Origin: Phoronis australis
Lineage: Eukaryota; Phoronida; Phoronidae
Direction of reading: 5' to 3'
DNA length: 64,000 bases
Assembly: GCA_002633005.1 (NCBI GenBank)
Contig: NMRA01000674.1
Coordinates: forward strand, 126,001-190,000
A program made the position numbers and the translations under genes. The notes under the pieces were generated by a model that was not told where the DNA came from, did no database searches, and saw nothing but the letters and a program-made list of their open reading frames with translations. Below are positions 23,928 to 36,000 of this stretch, one piece after another (the stretch's first letter is position 1; each line of letters begins with the position of its first letter).

Positions 23928-24767
23928 TGCGGCATCCCTATCAACCACGACAAGACAATTCAGCCGACCACCTCAATCACCATTTATGGCATCCACATTG
24001 ACTCTGCCACCATGACTGCTTCTCTCCCACAGGACAAGGTGGACAGAGCTTCCAACATCCTGCTCGACTTCCAAAAACGTCGCAAGGTTACTCTTCGCGA
24101 CCTCCAATCCCTCATTGGTCTACTAAACTTTGCCTGCTCCGTCATCGTGCCCGGCCGCGCCTTCCTGCGCCGACTCATCAACCTCACCATCGGCATTTCG
24201 AGACCAGACCACTTTGTCACTCTCAATAAAGAAGCTAGAGCGGACCTTCGGGCTTGGTCCATCTTTCTCCGAGGCTTCAATGAGAAAACACTGTTCCTAT
24301 TCGACAAGTGGACATCTTCAGACACCATCAAACTGTACTATGATGCTGCGGGCTCCAACGGGGGTTTTGCTGCGACATTGGGAGCTTCCTGGTTTGCCTA
24401 CCCGTCGCCCGAGCACCTCCAACGCCATCACATCACCTTCAAGGAACTCCTTCCGATTGCCATAGCGCTAGAGCTGTGGGGTTCAAAGCTTGTCAACCAC
24501 AAGATCCTCTTGCTGTGCGACAACCGTGCTGTCGTTGACATTATCAACAAGACCTCCTCCCGCCACGCCCCCATTATGTCTCTTGTTCGTCGTCTGGTCA
24601 TCTCCGCTCTTACCTTTAATGTTCATTTTCGGGCAAAACATATCCCCGGCTACACTAACATCATCGCTGATGCACTTTCTCGTTTCAACTTTCAGGTCGC
24701 CTTTTCCCAGGGTTATTGGCTCAGCCCTCATCCGACACCGATCCCGCCGCACCTCCTGACAGAGTGA
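23928..24767 (+). pseudogene. DIRS-like retrotransposon RT-thumb/RNase H fragment
   Basis: The frame is open from 23928, upstream of the ATG at 24012, with the reverse-transcriptase C-terminal signature (KTIQPTTSITIYGIHIDS, then LRDLQSLIGLLNFAC and VPGRAFLRRL). A full RNase H domain follows. Its acidic residues sit in LYYDAAGSNGG, ITFKELLPIAIALE, LLLCDNRAVV and NIIADALSRF. The catalytic reverse-transcriptase palm is absent, so the element is 5'-truncated at about 23928. The 3' end overlaps the recombinase frame by 52 bases in another frame, as is usual in DIRS elements. The stretch is clearly GC-richer and C-rich in third positions compared with its surroundings. Confidence 0.9.
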
Positions 24768-25628
24768 CCAGACTGCTCCGGGCTTCCCTGGCCCCCTCCA
24801 CTCTTCAGTCCTACACCCGCATCCTGCATAACCTCGCACAGTTTCACCTCTCCTCTAACAACTCTCCGCTCACCTTGCCCATTAATACCTCTTTCCTGGC
24901 CCTCTACATCTCTCATCTCTTCGAATCTAGCCTTAGTAGCTCGTCTATCCAGTCCTATGTCTCTGCCATTAGTTTTGTCCACAAGCTTGACATCCTCCCA
25001 GTCCCCACTTCCTCCTTTTTCATCAAAAAAATCCTCAAAGGCACTTCCAATCTGCGCCCTTCTTCTGACGCACGCATGCCCATTACTTCCGCTTTGCTTC
25101 ACTGCTTGTTTGGCGCCTGGCCTTCTGCACTTGGCTCTTTTGCCGACTCGGTTCTCGCACGTGCTATGTTCCTCTTAGCCTTCCATGCCTTCCTCAGGGT
25201 CGGTGAATTCACAGTCACCTCCTCGCTCTCCTCCCACGTCATACAGGTCAGTGACGTCGTCTTCCCCCCTCTGGCGATACTGTGGTCATCACTATGCGTA
25301 CCTTCAAGCACAGCTCGCGACCAGTGTCACAATTCCGTCCAGCCAATCTCCCCATTGCCCAGTAGCTGCCCTAACCTTGTACTTGTCTACTTTTCAGCCC
25401 TCTCCTGGCCCCTTGTTCCGACACCTCAGTGGATCACCGGTTATTCGTTCCTGCTTCAACTCCATGTTAACTAAAGTGGTTTCCTTTGTAGGTCTCGACA
25501 CCAAGTCTTATACGTCTCATAACTTTCGCATTGGCGCGGCCACCTCTGCGGCCAGCCGTGGCGACCCTGAACCGTTGATCCAGCGCATCTTGCAGAGTCT
25601 TAGTAAGTTTTATCTATTTATGTCATAA
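24716..25628 (+). pseudogene. DIRS-like tyrosine recombinase, frameshifted and lacking the catalytic tyrosine
   Basis: This enzyme integrates circular DIRS cDNA by site-specific recombination. The N-terminal SAM-like domain (APSTLQSYTRILHNLAQFH) and the first catalytic arginine (AFHAFLRVGEFT) are in the 24716 frame. After a CCCCCC run near 25264 the reading moves to a second frame (SGDTVVITMRTFKHSSRPVS). Near 25330 it moves to a third, with IPSSQSPHCPVAALTLYLS and the HxxR box SHNFRIGAATSAASRG. The frame ends at PLIQRILQSLSKFY without the usual GRW...Y segment, so the catalytic tyrosine is missing. A GTAAGT at about 25603 marks the break, which could be a decayed splice donor or simple truncation. 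Two frameshifts make it non-functional. Confidence 0.9.
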
Positions 25629-26714
25629 TAAATGACAATATTCGCAATCCTCCTCTTGTTTTAGTCTGCAACATAGCTCGTGGCGTACCCCGGGCAAAAT
25701 AGATTACGATAAACACACATGTGCCCGATTTAAGTGTTGTGTTATTCATACTGTATGGATACAGGATAGCAACGTAAAAAGAATTCAGCGACAGTACAAA
25801 GGTGCATTCCAAAAGGCGCAACCAAAAATTTCTGGGATTCATATTTCTTGAACATGAAATTTGAGCAGCTGGATTTACAACAAGCAACATTTACACCAGT
25901 CAAGCCAGTTTGTTTGCATAAAGCGCTAAATCTTGAGAATTCAACCAGTTAATCAGAAATGCAAGTGAAAAAAAATTCCCGAGAAAACTAAACGATACCT
26001 ACCAGCTGGCTACCACCTATCGGCACGCAGAGAACGAGCGAGGGCCTAACTTGTTCGTTACATGCCTGTCTACTGTTTCATATAATCTGAAATAATGTTC
26101 ACGATCTTGCATTCTACAGCGGCTATACTGAACGATCGCGTTTCGTGTTGGGCCTAGCAGTTATGTGAAATACAGCAGCTGACGGATTATACTAAAAAGT
26201 TTATTCCAAGTATGCTCGTCAAAAGAAAAAAACGAATGTTTTAGTCAGATGAGAAGCCTTGTCTTACTTCCCCTTGTTCGTTAGTTACTGATATTTTTGT
26301 GATGTAAATTACGAAAATTCCAAAGATATGGCGAAAAACATTATAACCGTGGATATCATAAATTGTTATAATTAGAGCGTAATTAGCATTGGTCAAATGA
26401 AATGCAGTTTGAGAGTGGCGTTCACCTGTGCGCGTCTGTGTAACATGTGAACAATAACTGTTTTGGGGTTATTGGTTACAATCATCTCCACAGAAAAAAG
26501 TTTCAGATTCATGTGAACGTTAAATGAGAACGAAATCTGACGGACAACCATTAGAATCGAGAATAAACGTTGTCATGCCAAACGAACTACCTGCATGTAC
26601 GTCAAAAGTGGATAAGTTTATATCTCCTGAAATTATCCATGAACTTGTTTATATCGCTCCTAAAACCAGTGCGTGTCAGTTGAGCTTTGGCGGATAGTAG
26701 ATAAATGTCGGGAA
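25629..26714. other. Anonymous sequence
   Basis: No gene, RNA or repeat recognised. The minus-strand frame at 25618-25890 has no domain. Confidence 0.35.
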
Positions 26715-27150
26715 AACTAAAACTGGCCCGCAGCCAGCATTGCTCGGGGGGCTGGTTCGAATATCTAGCAAGCTGAACCTTTGTTATTTTGCAAATGTCG
26801 ACACAAGAGTTTTCAAGGGGACCGAAAATTTGTATGCACGGCAAAGATGGTTTTCATTTTTATGTTCGTGAGATCATACATAATTCAGAAATGAGGATGC
26901 CGTGACGTTTGTTCGAAAAGAGCAGGACTCAAATTCTGGTGTATATATGGTACACACATAGATTGTTCTATCGTTACCTCCTACCAAACTTTCAAATCAA
27001 ACGTTTTTAAAAGAGTGATTACTCATTTCATCCTCAGACATAAATAATTGGATAATGACTTGACGTAAATTCTCATTTGATTGCATTTTTACGTGTTACT
27101 TATTGCTTACAACGATGGAAATGGAATTAAGCCACTATTCCGAAGCAAAT
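26715..27150 (+). repeat. Diverged interspersed repeat, copy 2
   Basis: Counterpart of 8130-8540, starting GGCCCGCAGCCAGCATTGC. Similarity is in patches with several indels. Confidence 0.6.
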
Positions 27151-28270
27151 TTTATAGTTACCAAAGATGTCCGCTTGTGACCTAAATTCGTCACAGCTTT
27201 TCATTTAGCGCCGCCTTCTGAGAGGAGCTCATAAAACGAAACAACATAGATAACTGTTAAGTTAGTTTGTCCTTTGGTGTTGACAAAATTTTTTGTTTCA
27301 CTTGCATAAAACTAAGGAGAGGTAAGTCTATATTCATTGTATATTCCACGCTAGGCCTACTGTTCTCAAGTATGTGCTGATCGGAGAACAGGAGTAAGTA
27401 CTGGAGTAGAATAATAATAGTAGCAGGCCTACCTATTGGGAATAGTTACTAAGAGTTGACAATACTGAGGCCCGTAGCATGGTCGTATGAGTCTCAATCG
27501 GTAGTGGATGCACCATCTTCTGCCAGGAATGTAACAAAATCGATGTGGAGTTGTATCAGCTGTATTTGGTTAAATAAGACTAGTTTGTGTGTATTCTGCA
27601 GTTCAGGTTACAGTGTCAGACCCAGTGTCCTAGTCCACTGGCCTTGTTGACTGTGTGAAAACTGGGGTGAGATTGCACTTACACGGCCAGGTTTAGTGGA
27701 GAATGTTTGCATGCTTGCACAATGTAAAGATATTGTTTGTTTTCGTGTAGACTATGCTTAAAAAACCATGTGGAAAATGTCATTCTATTGAATTCAGGCA
27801 GTTGCTTTCATACCAGTCTTAGCCCTGAAAAAGTCTCAATTAATTACAGTTTAATATTATCATAATTAAATATTATCATAATTTCATAAACGTCCACGTA
27901 AATACAAATGATATTTCCTATAGATTGATATTGTATTGTATTGTATTGTTATGCTTACAAAGGGATCTAAGAATTTTGTTATTCACTTGAATGGTCTTTA
28001 CATTCATTCTAGTCTTATTGCATCGCATTAGTTATCCCATGTGCAAAACATCATTATATTTTTGTTTTCCTCAAGTAAATTGTAGATAGTGATTCCTCAA
28101 AATTGGCTTGATGTCTAAAAATCTTGTTTTTATCCAAGGTAATTACAATCTTCACCACAGGCTCGGGCCTGGCTTGGGGGTCTCTGAATACAACTTGGTC
28201 CCCCGCCAATAGGTGGCGGTGCTCGAACTGTGTGACTAGGCAAATTACACTGGGACGACCATCTTGGGAT
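27151..28270. other. Anonymous sequence with short ATTGT microsatellite
   Basis: No coding feature. A short ATTGT tandem run lies near 27930-27950, and GGCCCGTAGC recurs near 27469. Confidence 0.4.
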
Positions 28271-28274
28271 ACAG

Positions 28275-28345
28275 TATCTTTGTCCGAATGTTCTTTATTC
28301 CGAATGTTCACTACTTCACTTGTCATCTCTGAAAGTTCACTACAC
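28275..28345 (-). repeat. TTCGAAGTAGTGAAC-type minisatellite, locus 1
   Basis: Four to five degenerate units of about 17-18 bp reading, on this strand, (C)CGAA-GTTCACTAC. The same unit occurs at 29700-29805, 60635-60720 and 61590-61690. Confidence 0.7.
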
Positions 28346-29045
28346 CGAAAGTATCTTAACTTTCTGACTCTGGTGCAATTGTTATAATTTTGCATGGAAA
28401 ACGACAATTCGGTTATTACATGCAGCTATACCAAAAATAACCACGGCTAATAAATCACGTTGTTTGGATTTCATGTGCATGAAAAATTGCCCGCATATCT
28501 TTCGAATACGTAAAAGTGAGTACTGTACGTACTTGGATTTTTAAAGGAATGCAAAGTAGGTACATGTATATTTGATAAATTATCAACTACGATACATTGA
28601 TCAAATCCTTGTCCAGATCGCATCATCTCACAGTTTGACTGAAATGTTTATGGCGACTTTACCTCATTCTTACCCACCGAAACTGCTCGCACGGCTGTGT
28701 AGCAACTAAATGTATTTAGTAGGCTACCTTGTCCCTGTCATTCTTCTCCAAAGTGTCGCCCAGTCTTCTTAAATTTAAAACCGCAGTTGGCGGCCACAGC
28801 AGGAACCAGTGTCCCTGGTTGTTCAGTTAGATCCTTACATCACGACTGGCAGTGATGATTGGAACTGAGTTCTATTGTTAACATTAATTTTGATGTTTTA
28901 GGAACAATCCAGCTCTTGGCCACCCTTTAATTGGTTACTAAATGGAAAAACAACTTAAAACCACGATATCAGCCTCGAAAGGCCAATACAACCGCTAAAT
29001 AGCCCATTTAGTTATTCAACGGTGTTAAATAACAGTTTGGCGAGA

Positions 29046-29117
29046 AATCGAGGCCGGTTTCGAACCCGGTCCGTAAGAATTTTGGGTCGTCAACTTTACC
29101 AGTGCACCAGTCAGCAA
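29046..29117 (-). repeat. tRNA-derived SINE-like unit or tRNA pseudogene
   Basis: The minus strand has a Pol III A-box-like TGGTGCACTGGTAAAG and, about 50 bases on, a good B box GGTTCGAAACC. No intact cloverleaf with paired acceptor ends is visible, so a functional tRNA is unlikely. Confidence 0.5.
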
Positions 29118-29529
29118 CTGACGTTATTGAGCATAAAAATAGAATACTTAAATGAGCACGCGCAATATTCACAGTTCAGCAGACGATGTATTCCCGGTAG
29201 AAGCTTAGCATGATAAAATGTGAATTATGCTAGACTGGTTGCTAAATCTTATTCCTGTTTGTTTGAATTTCCAATTGCTTTTGAGAAAAAAACATTATTT
29301 TAATAAAAATAACTCGACTTTTCTTAAATGGTCACAAACTCCGATCCTGGGCCTGACATACATGTACATGTAAAAAGTAGTTACAAAGCCGAGGCGAGTC
29401 CAGAAAGGTATATCTACATGTATTCATCCCTAATGTTTCGCGTTCAGTACATGTACAGGTATGTGGTATGAATAGATTATTGCATTTCTCAATCCTTAAC
29501 CCACTTATCTACAGCCCTTTTGGATTATA

Positions 29530-29575
29530 GAGAATTATCGTCCTCGGGGCTAACGTCCCTCGGGCGATAATTCTC
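29530..29575. repeat. Perfect 11-bp inverted repeat
   Basis: GAGAATTATCG at 29530-29540 faces CGATAATTCTC at 29565-29575, with a 24-bp loop containing CCTCGGGG and CCCTCGGG. Function unknown. Confidence 0.7.
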
Positions 29576-29699
29576 AAAAATCAACTCGGGCTCTAGATAA
29601 CGGGGCATAACGACTTCGCCATGCAATAGTCTATATTTATTCATGTCAGTTCCGACAGATTAGTAGATGGTTAGAGAAATGAAATGTCGGAGTTGTTTC

Positions 29700-29805
29700 G
29701 AAATTGTGGACATTCAAAGTAGTGAATTGCCGTAGTAGTGAACACCCGATGGTGGCGAACCTTCGAAGTAGTGAAGCATCGGAGTAGTGAACCTTCCGGC
29801 ATATC
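29700..29805 (+). repeat. TTCGAAGTAGTGAAC-type minisatellite, locus 2
   Basis: Five or six units of roughly 17-18 bp, of the form AGTAGTGAA-CxTCG. The minus-strand frames at 29646-30005 and 29671-29925 run through it and are not genes. Confidence 0.8.
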
Positions 29806-30232
29806 AGAAAACTCTGGGTTGTTTTGTAAACTAGTACTAGCGAGTAGATGAGGGCGAAGCCCTCGGACAATTTCACAAGATCGGTGGATCTCGCCGCCTG
29901 TACTTGCTGTGGTTGATGTGGACATGGATCGAACGGCAGGACCTGGAAGGCGGTTGATGAGGTTCTTCTTCTTACGGAAATGAGACGCTGGCAGGATGGC
30001 AACACCTTGGATGTCGGTGTTTTTTCACATTTTTGTCGTCAAATAACCACTCGAACACAACTTGACGTGATCAAGTGAAAGAAATTAGTCAAAGATTTAT
30101 TAAATGCTGAGTTCCTAGATTTCCATGCACATTTTAGTAAAAAACATTGCGGAAACCGGTTTTTAATGTCCAACTTTCATTGTATGTTTTATCAGTAGCC
30201 TAGTTGGTGACGTCAGTGGTGATTGAATAACA

Positions 30233-31480
30233 GATGAAAGCGCTCCGAGGAGCGAACCTTGGCGAAATTAACCAAAAAGATGACGATAAAGATGATGACG
30301 AAGATGACGAATATGACGACGATGGTGAACAAAAGAATTATTAATAACATAGACATGACGAACGTAAAAGTCCGAAATCAGTAAGAAAAAGGCTACAGTC
30401 TTGTGCTACACTTGGCGAAATTAACGGAAAAGACAAGGACGGAGATGATGACGAAGATGATGACGATGATAACGAATATGATGATGATGGTGGCGATGAT
30501 GAACAACATCACAACATTCATATGATGAACTTAGATGTCATAAATCAATAAGAAATAGGCTACAGTCTAGTTCAATAGAAGATATACCAACATCAATGCA
30601 GCAAGAGCGCTCAACAAAGGAACAGCGTTATCAGAAAATCTCAAATAACTCGAAAAGTAGACGTCCTAGCGAAAAATGGAAGACATCTTCTGAAAGCCCG
30701 TTCAAAATTCTATCTAAAGTGATGGTATCGCCTAATTCCGTAAATTTTTCGAAAAAAATGAAATTTTGCGTTTTTTTTAAAAATTCAAAGTCAAATAACT
30801 CGATAACGGTAAGTCTGAAAAAAAATTGTTAGAGGCCGTTTGAAAGATAATTCTTCAAAGAATCCACATGCAAAAAATCACGTCTTTTTGTCTTCCCGTT
30901 TTAAATCGCACTCCAGCACGACTGAAAATGGGCTAACATGCGCCAGATCCGCAATCTTGAATGCAACTTCCGGTTTTTTAGTTGATACAATAGCATGTCA
31001 CAAAAAACTAATATCCGTAAAACTTCGAAGGAATTGGCCCCATAATGCGCCCTGTACAGGAGAAAACGTTATTAGGCCAAAATCGAGGTGCGCATGCGCG
31101 ATCACTGATATATCCGCCATCTTTGACCGGAAGTAAACAATTTGCAGGAGACATGTAGTGCACATCCGGTCCACTTATTGTGCCGATTTTCAGCTCTGTA
31201 CGTAAAAAATTGCACAATTGTAGCACATGCGTTCTAGTATATTCGTACCGATTTTCAATTATGTAGGTTGAAAAATGCGGCCTCTACAAGCATTTGACTG
31301 TGAAATCGGATACAAAATGTCCGCCACGTCCGCCATTTTGTATCCGATCATGACCAAAAACAATAGGCTTCCAGGACTTTCCGATCTACACGTTGTGTGC
31401 AAATTTCGTGAAAATCGGACGAAAACTGCGACCTGTAGAGTGATAACAAAAAATACTTGGCGAAAGAATCTCGCCAAGTA
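30233..31480 (+). repeat. Tandem 1.4-kb repeat, copy A
   Basis: Starts with GATGAAAGCGCTCCGAGGAGCG and CTTGGCGAAATTAAC. It then has two acidic-codon-like GATGATGACGAAGATGACGA blocks, a non-coding body, and ends with the palindrome CTTGGCGAAAGAATCTCGCCAAG (31456-31478). The same order recurs at 31675-33030. The 78- and 98-codon frames within (30596-30832, 30840-31136) are matched in copy B but with premature ends and no protein-like composition. CTTGGCGAA at both ends suggests transposon termini. Confidence 0.8.
31089..31135 (+). promoter_or_regulatory. NRF-1 / YY1 / ETS-like motif cluster in copy A
   Basis: TGCGCATGCGCG (31089-31100) fits the NRF-1 palindrome, CCGCCATCTTT (31114-31124) fits YY1, and ACCGGAAGTA (31126-31135) fits an ETS/GABP site. 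This trio typifies TATA-less housekeeping promoters in animals. Whether it is active here is unknown. Confidence 0.4.
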
Positions 31481-31674
31481 ATAAACACAACTTTTCTTCG
31501 TCCGCCGCTTAGAATAGAACACAAAGAACTTCTACAAGAGAAGAATTACGAAAAGCCATGCGGTGGAGCATAGAAACATGCAGGGAAGTGTCTTTTCACA
31601 AATGAACTGGCTGTGTACTCCTCTTAGAAGCAGTCTCAAGCAGACCATGNTAATGCTGTCGGGGTAACAAACAA

Positions 31675-33030
31675 CATGAAAGCGCTCTGAGGAGCGAAAC
31701 TTGGCGAAATTAACTAAAAAAAAAACACGTTCGAGAGGACGAGAAAAGACGACGACAGAGATGATGACGAAGATGACAGCTATGACGACGATGGTGGCGT
31801 TAATGGACAACCCTAGTTATGATATCATTCATATAACGAACGTAGAGGTCAGAAATCACTAAGAAATAGGCTTCAGTCATGAGCGACCCTTGGCGAAATT
31901 AACTGAAGAAAAGACGACGTCGGAGATGATGACGAAGATGACGAATATGATGATGGTGGTGGCCATGATGAAAAACATCATAACATTCATATGACGAATT
32001 TAGATGTCATAAATCATTAAGTATTAGGCTGCAGTCTAGTTCAATAGAAGCTAAACCAACCTGAATGCAGCAAGAGCGCTCAACAAAGGAGCAGCGTTAT
32101 CACAAAATCTCTAATAACTCGAAAAGTAGACGTCGTAGAGAAAAATGGAAAGCATCTTCTGAAAGCCCGTTCAAAGCTCTATCTAAACTGATGGTATCGC
32201 TTAATTCCGTAAATTTTTCGAAAAAAATGAAATTTTGCGTTTTTTTTAAGAATTTCAAAGTCAAATAACTCGAAAACGGTAAGTCTGAGAAAAAAATTGT
32301 TACAGGCCATTTGAAAGAATATACTTCAAAGAATCCACATGCAAAAAATCACGTCTTTTTCTCTTCTTGTTTAAAATCGCACTCCAGCATGACTGAAAAT
32401 AGGTCAACATGCGCCAGATCCGCCATCTTGACAGCAACTTCCGGTTTTTGGTTTTGTATAATAACATGTCATAAGAAACTAATACCTGTAAAAATTCGAA
32501 GGAATTGGTCTGATAATGCGCCCTCTACAGGAGAAAACGTTTTTAGGCCAAAATCGAGGTGCGCATGCGCGATCGCCGATATTTCCGCCATCTTTAACCG
32601 GAAGTGAACAATTTCCGGCACATTTGTAGTAAGCTTCCGGTCCATTTACTGTGCCGATTCTTAGCCTTTTACGTAAAAAATTGTAGCCTCCAGAAGCATT
32701 TGAACTTTTAAATGGAAACAAAATGGCCGCCACAGCAGCCATCTTGGATCCGATTTTGACGAAAAACAATAGGCTTCTAGTACTTCCTGCAGTACATGTT
32801 ATGTGTAAATTTCGTGATGATCGGACGAAAATTGCGACCTGTATCGTGCGAACAAACAAAAAAAAAAAAACTTAGTGGAAGAGCAACATACTTGGCGAAA
32901 TTTATTTCGCCAAGTAACAAGTAAAAACTTGACGACAGAGCAACATACTTGTCGGAATTCGAAGAATTCCGCCAAGTAACAAACTTGGTGGAAGAGCAAC
33001 ATACTTGGCGAAATTTATTTCGCCAAGTAA
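31675..33030 (+). repeat. Tandem 1.4-kb repeat, copy B
   Basis: Counterpart of 30233-31480 with substitutions and indels. It ends in three palindromes built on CTTGGCGAA...TTCGCCAAG: 32891-32914, 32947-32977 (variant with GGAATTC) and 33004-33027. A single N at 31650 lies just before it. Confidence 0.8.
32560..32606 (+). promoter_or_regulatory. NRF-1 / YY1 / ETS-like motif cluster in copy B
   Basis: TGCGCATGCGCG (32560-32571), CCGCCATCTTT (32585-32595) and ACCGGAAGTG (32597-32606) occur in the same order and spacing as in copy A. A second YY1-like plus ETS-like pair (CCGCCATCTTG, AACTTCCGG) is at 32420-32444. Confidence 0.4.
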
Positions 33031-36000
33031 TAAACCCAAGTGCTTGTGGTACGTGCTTCAAGGATACATGTATCTCAAACCGAGTGGCCGATTAAGGGTT
33101 TGTGGAGCTCTAATCTGTCTTAATTCCGGAGGTTCCACTTATTAATCTGCAGCAGACCTACAATATACTTGTACACGTCTAAAGTATAGCTTTTCAAACT
33201 TAATCAACAAACAGAATAAAGTTATCAATTTGAAAGGAGTAATAATCGATGTTTTCCTACCGGTAAAGCTGTCCCTGTAACCTGGTGAGCATTTATACAA
33301 TACAGCCACAGACTTAATAGTCTTCGTCCGGGCTACCTACGGTCTGGCTGAGCGTGGCGATAACCGTGACAGCTGGCGTGAGTCTACGCGTGACTGTCCG
33401 GAACTTACATGTACCACGAGTTAGACGTGAACGAAGCGCGAGATCCACCGTGAGTCAGGTGTAAGCCAAACGTGACCCAGGCAACAGTTTCCCTGCCTTC
33501 TCTACAATGGGGAAATCGTTTTTGCTATTCTCACATATTTAGTGTATCTAGAATAAAGAACTCTATCACATTTAAAGAAACATTTCTCAGTGCTGAAATA
33601 GTAAACAACTGTAAGAACTTTGACAACATCGGTAAGAAATTGCCTACTGCGTTGGCAATAGTTATACATGTAGTACTGGTCAGCTCTCTCAGGGCATCCA
33701 TTCTATATAACCATTACGCAATCTAGTATACCAACGTTGTATATACATGTAAGTTCATTAAAAAATGTGGAACTCAAGGCATCAAGAAGCAGCAAGTGAG
33801 TAATACTATCTTTAATGCTATCAAATTTACATAATTAGCAGAATGTATCATGGATATGTAATGATATGCGTGGAACATTGTAGATTAGTGGATTTGGCAT
33901 TTATTCTTGTTCTATTATATATCAACTGTAAACTGTGTATTATTTCTCATTTATTTTCATACTGGTAGATCAGAGGCACCAGTGCCGAAGATTGACTTTA
34001 GCGCAGGTTTCTGGCTGTATTTGAGAGCTCACTTTACTCTCTAGTAGTGCTATGAAGGTAACGTTTACATGTATATAACCTCAGCAGTGTATACATTGTA
34101 TACTGACCTGGGTATTTGAGAGTGATTCGGCTTTTGAAGTCTTAATTCAAGTTTGCCGCTTTCACTGAAACGGTAACTATGTTTTTGACTTGGTATGACA
34201 ACGATACCAAGAACAGTTTATGGAAATACACCAACTACCGTAAAAATACAGCTTCAGCAGTGCAGATAAAATCACGTCCTAACTTGTACACATTCTTCTT
34301 TCTTTGTGGACAATTATACATGTATCACACTGTAATGCTTCGCCAGGCATTGCCACTGAGCCGAGGGATCACGTATTGCCTACAACTTCTGTGTTCAAGT
34401 CTGTATGATTCGGCCACCCCGAACATACATGTACATGTATATGACGAGACTTCAGAGATAGTCATACGTTATTTGATTTCTTTTCATGTGGATTGACGTG
34501 AAAATTGATATTCAACTGTTTTAGGGACATTTGAACAATTAAGGTAGCAGATGACAAGACAAATTAATAGATTTTGATTTTTTTATAAATTGCACGTTCA
34601 GTTGTACTCATTATAATTTCAAATTAAACCTTTGTAAGCGAGTTCATCCAATGATTCAGACGAGTCAATCCTTTGATTACTCGGCGTTCTATCATCCACC
34701 TGCGCATCAACTTATTTTGTAATGCTATTATTGTAGTGGTTGTTGTTCACAATCTTAAACACTTATCATTTTTAGTTTTCAGTTTAATATAAGCTATGTT
34801 ATACCACGCATACATCTACTTTCTATCCATGGATATGCTTAGACACTCGCCCAGTTGATTCCATATTTCACGGTCATGACTAAACTGTGAGAACTGCTAA
34901 CCTTTCCCGTAATGTGCAGATATTTTAATTGAAATTACTTCTGCATTGTGCTTGATGTTTATCACATGCCTTACTTGTATTTTAATGGATAAACAAAGGG
35001 GTAAATTGTTTGCAAACTTTTCACTCGGTCATTTCAAACCTCAGTTGCAGCCAATACACTTTCAACCAATCGTATTAATCTTACCTTGAAAGCAAAATGT
35101 TTGAACATTTTCACGGATTCCTGCTTTCACTACACTAAAACTGAGAGTGTCAAGTTTGACCTCAGCTAGCCACCAAAAGGAAATGCTGCACATCATTATC
35201 CAACGCACGCACCAAGAAATTTGATTTGTAACCTCTTTCCAATGCAAATAGATCATGTGCGGCAAGACTGTCATTATTGATTGCTTGAAATGTCGCTCGT
35301 TTATTTATATTACACAAAGGCATAAAATTAAGATCTCGTTCAAGCCGTCTCAAGAACATGCAACCTGTTTTTTTGGGGGAATTATTGATACGGAAATTTG
35401 TTAGCTGTTGAAAAAACATATTTTATCTGATATACTTCACGTTTGAAAGCGTACACAACCTTTCGTCACTTACATGTACAATCAAGATGGACTGAGTAAC
35501 CCCTGATGGGCCGAGATGACAAATGCCTAATGTTGAGACAATGTGCTATTTTAGTTCTAGCTTAACAAAGACATTTAGCCACTGAGCGAGTGAGCTTAGT
35601 GTTGGTATTCTTAGTTCGAGGTGTGCAAACTCGATATAAGATGCAATTTGAATATATTGAATGGCAGGAGCAATGGAGCAATTACCAAGACATAAGTGCA
35701 TATCCACATAGCGTTGGAGTTTGACTCGATAACCTAAGTATTTTAATTTATTCGAAAATAAGGAAAACACCAAAAGCGGTTGAAAAGCTATGTACACTAT
35801 ACCTAGTAATATACAAAATACCTTCACACGGAAATAGATAGACTTCATATAGATTGAGGGTGGTCGACACAGTAAAAGGAGAAATACCTGTTGAAGCTTT
35901 GTGGAGACTAAGCCAAAATCGAAGTGGGTTATAATTGAAACAAATCGACATTTGGCCTAAGTTTAGTGCGTCGAAACTTCGTTGACTTTAGACATCGTGC

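Noticed and set aside
24483-25102. Minus-strand frames of 118 and 124 codons
   Set aside because: They are shadows of the C-rich DIRS RNase H and recombinase frames on the plus strand.
30596-32607. Pairs of similar frames (30596/32065 and 30840/32311) starting MQQERSTKEQRY
   Set aside because: They match only because the 1.4-kb unit is duplicated; composition is not protein-like and the ends differ.
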